Below, piece after piece: positions 26,401-33,822 of a DNA stretch of 64,000 bases. Within the stretch, counting starts at the first letter, position 1. Every line of letters starts with the position of its first letter. A program made the position numbers and the translations under genes. The notes under the pieces are model-generated. The model was given only the letters and a program-made list of their open reading frames with translations. It made no database searches and was not told the DNA's origin. The DNA is from Xiphias gladius (taxonomy: Eukaryota; Chordata; Actinopteri; Istiophoriformes; Xiphiidae). The stretch covers positions 989,760-1,053,759 of the forward strand of contig NC_053405.1 in the NCBI RefSeq assembly GCF_016859285.1, written 5' to 3'.

Positions 26401-27992
26401 GACCTTTTAGCGCCAGGCGGCTGCTGAGAATCCCAAGGACAACTTTAACATTTCAAATAACAACAAGTGTTGTCTGAGTGGCCCGTGACCTCCATGTTTC
26501 TGTCCACTCTATATTCAGCTGCTGTTGAATTTAGTCTGACTGAGAGGGATCAGTTCTTCCTGGAAGCTTCATGAGCTTCACGGGAAATTTAAAGCAAAGT
26601 ATCAGTGGGAAAGTATCAAAGGAGACTTAGGTGAAAACTATCAATGGGGAATTTAAAAAGGAAACATTGACGGAAAATTCAAAGGAAAGTATCAACAGAG
26701 AAATTTAGAACGCAAGTAAATTGAGTGAAAAAGTATCAATGGGAAATTTAAAGAAATATAAACGGGGAATCTAAGGGAAAGTATCAACCGTTAGTTTGGG
26801 ATTATCGTCGTCTCAACCCACTGACAGACCCGTTCAGTACAGTAACGTTACCTGACTGTTCTGTCCTGCTGAAACATTAGCGCAACGATTCAGAGAAATG
26901 AGAGTTGTGACGGAAACTTTCAAGCCAATAAAGAAGAGCGGCAACACATCTTGGTCATAATATTCCTTCTACTTGACTAAACGTTGGTGTCGTCATCCAG
27001 CAAATGTAGCTACGCTGACGACTGCCGAGCCTCTGGGTGAAAGCTGGACAAGCGGCGATTGATAATGCTAGCTGCCAGTATCAATCGCCGTATCATATAA
27101 ATGCTGGGAGTAAGTAAATGTAGTCATGAAATGAGAGTGGATGGAGTTCAAGGTCCCTAGCCTATATTGTGCCGGCTAGCTAGCTGACAGTGATACTACG
27201 CTGAATGGATCCCGTTTCAAAAACACATAACGTTAGTCAAACTATCGTCTCACGCAACCGGACCACATCTCCACGCTTCGTTTGAACGCTGCGCCAGCGC
27301 TGCAGAGTCAGGTACAGTTATAACCGTAATAACCGCGTGACCGATTCCTCAACGGTCGACACGATGGCGGTCCATCACGTGTTTGGGCGAGGCCCGGGAC
27401 GCTCGCTCCCGCTTCCTACGGAGAAGCAGGACGCCGACTGCAGTTCCCTCAACGGCCGCCGGCGTCAGTAATAACAGGGGGTTTTCTGAGTGGTACACGT
27501 AGAGCCTTTAAAGGAAACGTGTCTGCAGGAAATAAGCATCACTGGGAAATTTAAAGGAAATCAACACGGGAGCCGAAACTTTGTCTTTGAAGGTGAATCT
27601 TGAATCCTGACCGGTGAGTCCTGAGGGGAAGTCTGAAGGAAAGTATCCCACAAACCGGTGACCCCTGACAGGGACGTTAAGGTATCGACACGGACGAGGC
27701 AGCGTGCGGTGGGTGGGCCGACCCGCCAGGTGAGTGGTACCTGTGTGGACAGCTGGGTCCCCCTCAGCATGAAGCCCAGCGTGCAGCCGGTCAGCACGGC
27801 GATAACCGACAGCGTCAGCAGCCCGTTCCTCTTGCAGAAATCCCTCACGGTCCTCCTCAGGTCTCCCTTCACCGTCACCCGCAGGAAGGTCTTGACTCGG
27901 CCCCCCATCGTCTTCTCCGCGCCGCCCGGAGCACACGAACTGTGCTCGGAGCGCGCCTCCTCCTCGCCGCTCGGTAGCAGAAGCTCCTCCAT
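9991..27992 (-). CDS. slc1a7-like: Excitatory amino acid transporter, EAAT5 clade (complete)
   Basis: Eleven coding exons, 5' to 3' on the minus strand: 27992-27741, 24493-24414, 22856-22641, 19068-19026, 18938-18731, 17359-17260, 14414-14181, 14087-13893, 12619-12485, 11909-11807, 10161-9991. All phases join; product 578 residues, close to the ~560 usual for EAAT5. SLC1 transporters couple Na+/H+/K+ gradients to glutamate uptake and carry a chloride current. Visible landmarks are the serine-rich HP1 motif ATSSSSATLP (~373-383, split by an intron), NMDGT at 411-415 in TM7, and [12 protein letters not shown] in TM8, where Asp489 and Arg492 match the residues that bind the amino group and side-chain carboxylate. 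These support an acidic amino acid substrate. Phrases such as [17 protein letters not shown] and MNVLGIV-FSATMG fit EAAT5 better than EAAT1-4. The first in-frame ATG after a stop at 28103-28101 is 27992; a second ATG at 27908 would give 550 residues. Fish also have slc1a8 and slc1a9 in this clade, so the exact paralogue is open. EAAT5 is mainly retinal in vertebrates. Confidence 0.9.
10310..10640 (+). repeat. Tandemly doubled teleost repeat
   Basis: Two related blocks about 146 bp apart share CAACAACTGTTGGACTGATT and GTGATGAAA, each followed by a CC(C)AGATGA or CTCAGGATGA phrase. This is a common teleost interspersed repeat with internal duplication; its class is unknown to me. It lies just upstream of the last exon, within the final intron of the transporter gene. 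Confidence 0.6.
11341..11402. repeat. (AC)31 microsatellite
   Basis: Uninterrupted AC dinucleotides followed by a TATA/CATA-rich stretch to about 11445. It lies in the last intron of the transporter gene. Confidence 0.97.
11452..11630. repeat. AAGTCAAA-type degenerate repeat
   Basis: Several copies of TAAGTCAAA and ATTATGAGA alternate with inverted TTTGACTTA copies at 11611-11626. The unit resembles the degenerate array near 56.1-56.4 kb. Confidence 0.5.
12018..12430 (+). repeat. Teleost interspersed repeat ending GGCCGAGGTAAT
   Basis: It has a recognisable block order: CACCAGATCCGGA, GATCTGCACCAAATTGTTC, AAATGCCCTCTCTCGCAATG, CACCAAGTTTGGTGCAAAT, TTTTTGCATAATCCTGCTGAC and CCTGGGCCGAGGTAAT. 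I recognise this as a widespread teleost repeat but cannot assign the class. It ends about 55 bp downstream of transporter exon 9. Confidence 0.6.
14415..17259. other. Transporter intron 6, repeat-rich
   Basis: A block at about 15035-15765 has the CAATTTAGC, GACTTTTCAGACCCTTTAACGACTTTT and TTAGGGACTTTT phrases of a common teleost repeat with repeated 'TTTAGCGACTTTT'-like words at both ends. The block contains a full CRE palindrome (TGACGTCA at about 15664). The remainder shows nothing I can name. Confidence 0.45.
17360..18730. other. Transporter intron 5
   Basis: AT-rich intronic DNA between exons 5 and 6. I see no recognisable repeat or coding segment. Confidence 0.6.
18939..19025 (-). other. 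87-bp open intron of the transporter gene
   Basis: On the minus strand the exon ends TTTCAGCAG|GTAAGA and resumes after GCGTTTCTTCAG|TACAAA. The interval is 87 bp, a multiple of three, in phase 0 and free of stop codons: it would add 29 residues. Family comparison supports removal, since exon 4 ends like EAAT5 (EATFKQ) and exon 5 begins like its next residues (YRTK). A retained form would still translate. Confidence 0.75.
19069..22640. other. Transporter intron 3 with decayed repeats
   Basis: Besides the acceptor for exon 4 this holds a very degraded hAT-like MITE (about 20190-20490; phrases TTCATTATCTTTC, GAAGCTGGAACCAGAGAATAT and ATGATCAACTAACC) and an ACCCAG-type repeat at 21.2-21.5 kb. 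A 153-residue ORF at 22134-22595 has no family resemblance and is not called. Confidence 0.45.
21185..21460. repeat. ACCCAGTGTTGGGT-type repeat
   Basis: Short alternating words (ACACTGGGTCA, ACCCACTGGG, ACCCAGTATGG, CACACTGGGTA, ACCCAGTGATTTTTAGTGTG) form a run of near-palindromic units. The TTTTTAGTGTGT end is typical of a teleost repeat whose class I cannot name. Confidence 0.5.
23028..23347. mobile_element. 320-bp MITE with TA target duplication
   Basis: The 26-bp ends CACTCAG...TTATTAGGAAC (23028-23053) and GTTCCTAATAA...CTGAGTG (23322-23347) are inverted copies with two mismatches. TA flanks both sides (23026-23027 and 23348-23349), as expected for a Tc1/mariner-mobilised element. No coding capacity. 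A partial relative lies at 34748-34946. It is inside the transporter intron between exons 2 and 3. Confidence 0.85.
23945..24310 (+). mobile_element. hAT-like MITE copy
   Basis: It has GGCAGCAACCAACAATTATT at the left, then CATTATCAATACATCTGACTG, ATAAAATGTCAGAAAATAG, TTGAGTTTACTATGATAGAA and CACATGTGAGAAGCTG, in the block order of the family. It ends about 100 bp downstream of transporter exon 2. Confidence 0.65.
26575..26795 (+). repeat. Degenerate ~28-bp tandem array
   Basis: Words GGGAAATTTAAAG, AAAGTATCAATGGG, GGAAAGTATCAACAG and AAAGTATCAACCG recur about every 25-35 bp with drift. Related words recur at 27538-27565 and 27635-27655 next to exon 1, so the array looks split by roughly 700 bp of other sequence. 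Confidence 0.6.
27053..27090. repeat. 12-bp perfect inverted repeat
   Basis: CGGCGATTGATA at 27053-27064 pairs exactly with TATCAATCGCCG at 27079-27090 around a 14-nt loop that itself contains GCTAGC. Confidence 0.95.
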
Positions 27993-28250
27993 GCCCTCCG
28001 AGGTTTCTGATGCTCCTCCGTCTGCTTGTGCGTGCGGCTGGAAGGGCGACGGACCAGTGCGAGCCAAAGACGAGCTAACCTTTTCCACTGAGGGATTAAA
28101 TCATCACGGTGTGATCGGGGCCAACGGCGGCCCTGCAGGCCGGCTGCAGGCGGGCAGGCAGACTTACCGGGTCTAAGAGGCTTAAAGGGGCGGAATAAGA
28201 CCTCGCACGCCTTTGTTGTGGCATCTGGCCTCGCTGCCGCACCACGTCCC
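27993..28250 (-). promoter_or_regulatory. Probable 5' UTR/promoter of the transporter
   Basis: GC- and CpG-rich DNA directly upstream of the chosen start, with an in-frame stop at 28103-28101 that closes the reading frame. No clear TATA box. The transcription start is not identifiable by eye. Confidence 0.35.
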
Positions 28251-30400
28251 GGTTTTGTTGTCGTTCTACTCCTTTTGGCTGGACCGCCGGGGTCGGAGAG
28301 TCCCCCGAGGGGTCAGAGGATCCTGCAGGTTCGCACGGAGCTGTTTGTCAGGGTTTCTGCAGCTTCGCCAGGTCGAGACCTTTTGGGACCCTTTTAATAG
28401 CTGGTTCACGGCCGGAGCCCGAATGATATCAGTGAAAACCAGAGAGGATGAAAAGGCCGAGACTTATTTAGGCAGTAACGAGGGTTTCTTGAGGTTTATG
28501 CCACATTTTGTGACTCCCTCTCAGCTGATCAGAGCCTGACACTGATCCTGAATAATATCATTAAACCCAGTCTGGACCTGGAGAATCTGAAGAGATTGGA
28601 GCTGTTTAAAAAGTAACTGGACTGTTTAAGGTCCAGATGTGAATTTGAAATGACCAGAGGTCTGGAACGATTTTTCTGGTTTGTTGTTGGTGTCGGTAAA
28701 ATCACATTTTAAAGTAACCTCGGTGCCCAGCGCAGCCTGGAAAGCAGGGTTAAGACTTGAATATCTTTCAAGGTCTTTTCAAGACTTTTCTAGACCTACA
28801 GACGCCCTGGTTGGTGAAATGAGGGGTCAGAAATCATTTCAAACTCCGTGGCTGTTCCTCGCCTTTTGTAAACCCGTCAGGAAGAAAACTGCGTCAGAAA
28901 TCCGGGTTTGTAAATGTTTGGAAGAGATTTGAGAATGTATTTTTTTAGTCACTGCTTTCGCAGCCGACTCGGTGTGAACGTAATGTAACCTGTCTCTAGT
29001 TCGTGCTCACGGGTTCACAGCAAATGTTCAAAACATTTCCAAAGTCAGTTTCAAGATAGAAATGTCCTACAGAAAGATGCAGTGTTCTCTGTTTTAGCTG
29101 CTGCATTTTCTATTCATCTCTCTACATCTAGAGTCTCCTCATTAAAGAGCCAACTCAGCTAGATATGTTTACACTTCTCTGCACATTTTTCTTGGAAATA
29201 TATTATAGTTTATTTTTTCCTTCAGTGCTACTAGTATTCAAGTTTGTTCCCTTTACCTTTTATTGTCTACTTAATTTTTTTGTCCTTTTTCAAAGAAGTA
29301 AAACTTTATATAGTACAAAGCGCTTCACACTTTCACAGAAGACAATAAAAGCGTTTGAATAAATATTTCCACCAAACACCAGCAAAAAACAAATGGGGGC
29401 AGGAAGCATCAATCACCAGGTTTCGAGATCTGTTGTGTCTGTTGATACTTTTGTCCTGTTGATATGTTTCCTGTGGGAGAAGTACGGAGGCGCTGCAGCT
29501 GCATTTCCTTGTGCGATCTTGTGTTGAATAAAGACAGTGACAATGAACCTTGGGAAAATAGAGAATGTGTAAATAAAATTTGTGCACAGACGATATGAAG
29601 ACTGAGGTTAAGGTGTCAAACCTGCAGCAGAGCCTGTGTCACTTTGACCACTCAGCATTTAAAACGCTTATCAGGACTTTTAGTGAGTTCAGGTGCAGTT
29701 CCTCAGATGCTCACTAGAGGCTGCTCCAAGAAAACATACGGAGGAAATGGACGGAACAGGACACGAGAACGAGCTGGAGGGAGCCTGTAAATTTACCCCA
29801 CAGTGATTAACACTGATTAGTTCTCTCTCCCTTTGCTTGAAGAAAGAAAGAAAAAACAGGCCACAGTCCCATATGCAAATGTCTTGTTGTAGTCTGACAC
29901 CGTGTCTGATGCCTCATGGGTTTGGCTGCTAAAAAACAAAGAGTAAGAGAAACAGTTGATGTGTTTATCATTTCACAGAAAAGACCGTGTGTCTCATCTG
30001 AGACACAGCGGGGTCGCTACATATGTAGAAAGGCACTTAAAGCTTTGAGCCTCGATCATGTAACTTTGTTCATTTAAGAAAAACAAGACTTCTGGGGAAT
30101 TTTAATAAATGCCGGGACGGACATACTAACAATCACACATACTGATATTGATATTATTTCAGGTGCAGTCTTTCAGGTCGTCATTAGTCTCTGAGCATAA
30201 GACAAAGGTGGAAAGTCATGTAACGCTGGCCCTTACACTGAAAAAGGACTACTGTATTTCACAATAAAAGCAAATCAAACAAGAGCTCGCTCGCCCAGAC
30301 TGTCGCAACACAGAAGCGGCATAATGAAACTTAAGCAACCTACAGGCACAATCCGTAAAGTACGATTGCGTTTGGAGCCAATCGTAGCCGACGTAGCCTA

Positions 30401-30652
30401 TTAAAGGTGCTATATGCTATAAGTTTTTGCTAACGCTACATGGCCAACGTTAGCATTAATAAGTTGTAGAAACTGAAGCTAAACACGAGTTAACACCGGC
30501 GTTGCTCTCCACCACCGGAGGCAGCTCTCGGCGAGTAAAGGAACGAAACTTGATGCTTGATGCAACATTTCTTCTAGACTGGTAAGTAAAGAGCTGTTAA
30601 TGCGAACACTGGCTTTGCAGCGACAGCAAACACGTACATATAGCACCTTTAA
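30401..30652. mobile_element. 252-bp MITE with TTAA ends
   Basis: TTAAAGGTGCTATATG at 30401-30416 is exactly complementary to CATATAGCACCTTTAA at 30637-30652. Reading TTAA as target duplication leaves 12-bp perfect terminal repeats AGGTGCTATATG. TTAA duplications are the mark of piggyBac- and Kolobok-type transposases. No coding capacity. Confidence 0.85.
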
Positions 30653-31511
30653 TGCCACCATACGTGGACAGCGGCACTCAAAAAGGTAGGCTTCCAATCT
30701 ATTTGGCTGGACTGAATCTGTGCTTGCGTGTTCTAGAAAACTAACTGAATAACATGAGAAAAAGACGCAGAGTAGAAAGAATCTATGAAGGTTTTACAGA
30801 TCAGAAAATCTGCCTTTATACAAAGTGAAATCTTGGTCAACCAATCCACCGCCTTCCGCGAGTTCCCTCTCTGTAACCTCGGGGGCAGCTCTTATTGATC
30901 ACATTACAGGTGACGTAAACTCCGGGATTAATCGAGGAGCCTGCACAGGTCCAGACTGAGAAGATGGGATTTATCAGCGCTCGCTCTAAACTGTGTCAAT
31001 AAACAATAAACTTAGGTGCATGGGTCCTAATCCAATCAGTGCTGTTAGAGTCTGGTGTCACGCCTGGATAAGGTCTGATAGTTTAGGATGTGGGGCTGAG
31101 GGACAGGAAGCAGCCGTGACGTAACGATTAAGCAGGACTACAGGACAGCGACAGGAACTCTTCCTTCCTACCTCCAAACCTCCTGCCCACGACCTTGGAA
31201 TGAACTCCCCACTGAAGTCACCACCTCCAAACAAACTGACATCTCCACCAAACTCCTACTTTGTCTTTACCAGGTTTGTTACCTTGTGGCTGCTCTCATC
31301 AGTCCTGTAATTCAGCAATTTGTTGAGTTCACCAGAATCCACGTCGTCACTCTGATTCTTGACTGAAAAGTTAAAGATCGTTCACGTTAGAGAGCGTCCC
31401 GCCGGCAGCAGAGCACCTGCTGAGGCAGAAATATGAAAACACAGCCAAGTTTGAATTAGCAAAAAATATGACGACAGATCAGAATGTAATGTTTACATTG
31501 CAATGAGACAG

Positions 31512-31675
31512 ATGCGGTCAGAGACCAGCTGGTGGACACGGTGGAGCATTTAGCAGCTACAGAGCCAGATGTTTCCCTCAGGAGCTGGTGGAGACCAAAA
31601 CCAGAGCTAAAAGAGAGAGGGAGTACTGGACTTGGATTCATCAGGTGGACTCAGACACCAGATCCAGATGAATCA
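31512..31675 (+). repeat. Interspersed repeat, copy A
   Basis: Carries GGTGGAGCATTTAGCAGCTA, CCCTCAGGAGCTGGTGGAGA and CAAAACCAGAGCTAAAAGAG in that order. The reverse complement of 44036-44195 has the same order with about one change per ten bases by eye. An open frame crossing it is not interpreted as a gene. Confidence 0.75.
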
Positions 31676-32075
31676 TTATGTGGCTCTGTAGCTGCTGCTG
31701 TTTGCATCAAACAAATAAACCAAGCTTTTTTGAGTTTTTAATAATGACTATGATAATAATCTGTTTAATTTCAACTAACACAATAGAAATATGAGACAAA
31801 ATAATAAATACAAAACTGTTCCAGATCACAATATGAACACATACAGAAATGAAAACCTCAAAAATAAAAAAATAATGTACTTGGATTTATCTTGACTGCT
31901 TTTAAAAGGCTCCAGTGTGTTTATCTGTGTGGTTGCTAATTTATCTGACTTTAGAGAACAACGTCTGGATTTGATTCAGTGACACAGCAGGTTCATAAAA
32001 AAAAAAAGAAAAAGAAATAAAAAAGTTTCATTCCAGAATAATCTAACAACAGCCTGAAAAGTCCTAATATACAAT

Positions 32076-32830
32076 CAGTGGCCACTTTATTAGGTACATC
32101 TTTACAATCTAATAAAATTCAACACAGCTGTTGGGCCGCAAATCCTACATGTTAAGTTCTTAATCATCAGTTTTTACGGTGACATTGTGGGAAAGGTGCA
32201 AACTCAATTGTATGTTTATTACTGAGCTCATAGTTGAAGGTGGTGTTATACTGGACTTGAATATATTGACAACTGTTTCCTAATTTTTGTCCTGCCGACT
32301 TTATGTACAAACACGAGGAGGTCTGAATATTCCAAAATACCCTGAGCTGGCCTTCCAGGGTCAGGCCCAGGGCCCCGTGACCCCTTGGGCCCCTCGTCCT
32401 GTGCCTGGCAGGCCCTCTCATTGAACCCTCCATGGCTGGACTGCATTATATGTAGGGCCTCAGCATGAGGTGACGGTTAAGATTTCCAGTGGGAAAGTCA
32501 TTCAAATGACCACAAAGAGCTGCACGAGGACGACAAAGGTCCGAAAAATGACTCTAAACAACCACAAAGAGACTCAAACTGACCACAAATAGACACGAAC
32601 CAGTGACAGAGACGCAAAACATACCCAGGTTGTTTATGGTCGTTTTTGTCTCTTGCAGTGTGGAGGGTGGGGGCTGTCTCATAATTCATCCATGCGTCCA
32701 GTACAACACCACCGCTAACAGTGACCTCAATGTTAAATCATAGACATAAATTAACACCTTCATGACAGCGTCAACAAAAACTGAACAGTTGGATTAGACT
32801 GTACAGGTGTACCTAATAAAGCGAGAAGTG
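32076..32830. mobile_element. MITE with CTTTATTAGGTACA ends
   Basis: The left end has CCACTTTATTAGGTACAT at about 32082-32099; the right end, read in reverse complement, has CGCTTTATTAGGTACACCTG. These are inverted termini about 755 bp apart. The 'gccactttattaggtaca' terminus is familiar from teleost DNA transposons. Part of the inside (32505-32600) repeats CACAAAGAG/CACAAATAGAC words. No transposase frame seen. Confidence 0.6.
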
Positions 32831-33591
32831 AAGAAACTAAATTCTAAAATGTTATAAACCATTTCATATATATTTGTTACCTACAAGAGTTCAGTTCTGT
32901 TTAATACCAAGCTCACATCAGTGTTAGTTTTCAGTCTGTTTCACTGTGGTTGGCGTTTGTGGTCAGAACTGCTGCACCTGTAACCACACCCAACAGTGAC
33001 GTCACAGAGTCCTGGAGTACACCTGTGCGTCACTGCAGCGGGGCGAGGCGTTAAAGGTACTCGCTCGAGTTTCTGCCCACACGTAGCAGCACCGTGGAGC
33101 TATTACTTAAAGAGTGGATCCACGTTCTGTCAGCGCCGGGTGCACGTGACACACAGTGCTGCCAGCGGTTCACGTCATGTCAGTATCGTACCAAGCAAAG
33201 TAGGAATGCACCAACAAAAGCAGTAAAGAAGGCGGCTGCTAGAAATTAAACATTAATGTTGAAAAATGCAGGATTTAGAGTAGTTTAAATAATCATCTTT
33301 GCAAATGTTTTATGGGGAGATAAATGCATTCTAACCTTTGTTAAGCCTCAGGGACACACAGAAGCTTTGTGGAGAAACTCTCTTTGTTTGCTCCACAGGG
33401 AGCTTTAACCATTTTCAGGGGATGTGAATTTACCCTTTAAGTTTCAACTGGAAAACGTCGTCTCATTGATTAACTCTTTAGTTTGTGTTCTCTGCCGAAA
33501 TCAGAGCGAGGAGAGTTTCATTTTATCCAGCTGCTCCAGATGTTTCTGCCTCTCGGCTGGACTCAGTGTCTCTGCTGCCTTTATGAAAGAG

Positions 33592-33750
33592 GAGTTAAAG
33601 GAATAGTTCCACATTTTGGGGAAATTTTCATATTCTCTTTCGCTCTGAGAGCCAGATGTTCGGATTGAGCCCACTCTCTCCTGCGTGTACTGTCCAGCTG
33701 CTGCCGAGAGTGGATCAGTCTGAACATCTGGCTCCCGACCTGAGAGCGAA
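33592..33750. mobile_element. MITE-like hairpin beside the slc39a3 stop
   Basis: Begins with the TTAAAGGAATAGTTC-ACATTTTGGG phrase of a common teleost TTAA element. Its interior folds: CGCTCTGAGAGCCAGATGTT at 33641-33660 pairs imperfectly with sequence ending at 33748. It ends 73 bp downstream of the slc39a3 stop codon and is probably transcribed in the 3' UTR. Confidence 0.6.
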
Positions 33751-33822
33751 TGAGCTGTGACGAACTGCTCCTTTACGGGTTTTCCTTTGGTATTGCTGTG
33801 TGAGTCAGTGACTTGCTGCATG

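Larger units (their letters stand above)
24494..27740. other. Transporter intron 1
   Basis: A 3.2-kb first intron. It holds a degenerate tandem array (about 26575-26795) and a 12-bp-arm hairpin at 27053-27090, both listed. The last 500 bp before exon 1 is CpG-rich and may belong to the promoter region. The stretch 24.5-26.5 kb shows nothing I can name. Confidence 0.5.
28251..33590. other. Intergenic region between transporter and slc39a3
   Basis: The transporter 5' end lies on the right of its gene and the slc39a3 3' end faces this region. Content is AT-rich with several miniature transposons, listed separately. ORFs here (for example 28213-28539) show no domain or codon pattern I recognise. 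Stretches 28.6-30.4 and 30.7-31.5 kb show nothing I can name. Confidence 0.55.

Noticed and set aside
9991..27992. Assignment to SLC1A6 (EAAT4) because of 19p synteny
   Set aside because: Key segments ([33 protein letters not shown]) follow EAAT5, and the large EAAT4-type extracellular insert is absent.
28213..28539. 108-residue plus-strand ORF upstream of the transporter
   Set aside because: GC-rich promoter-side DNA with no family resemblance and no nearby splice sites that extend it.
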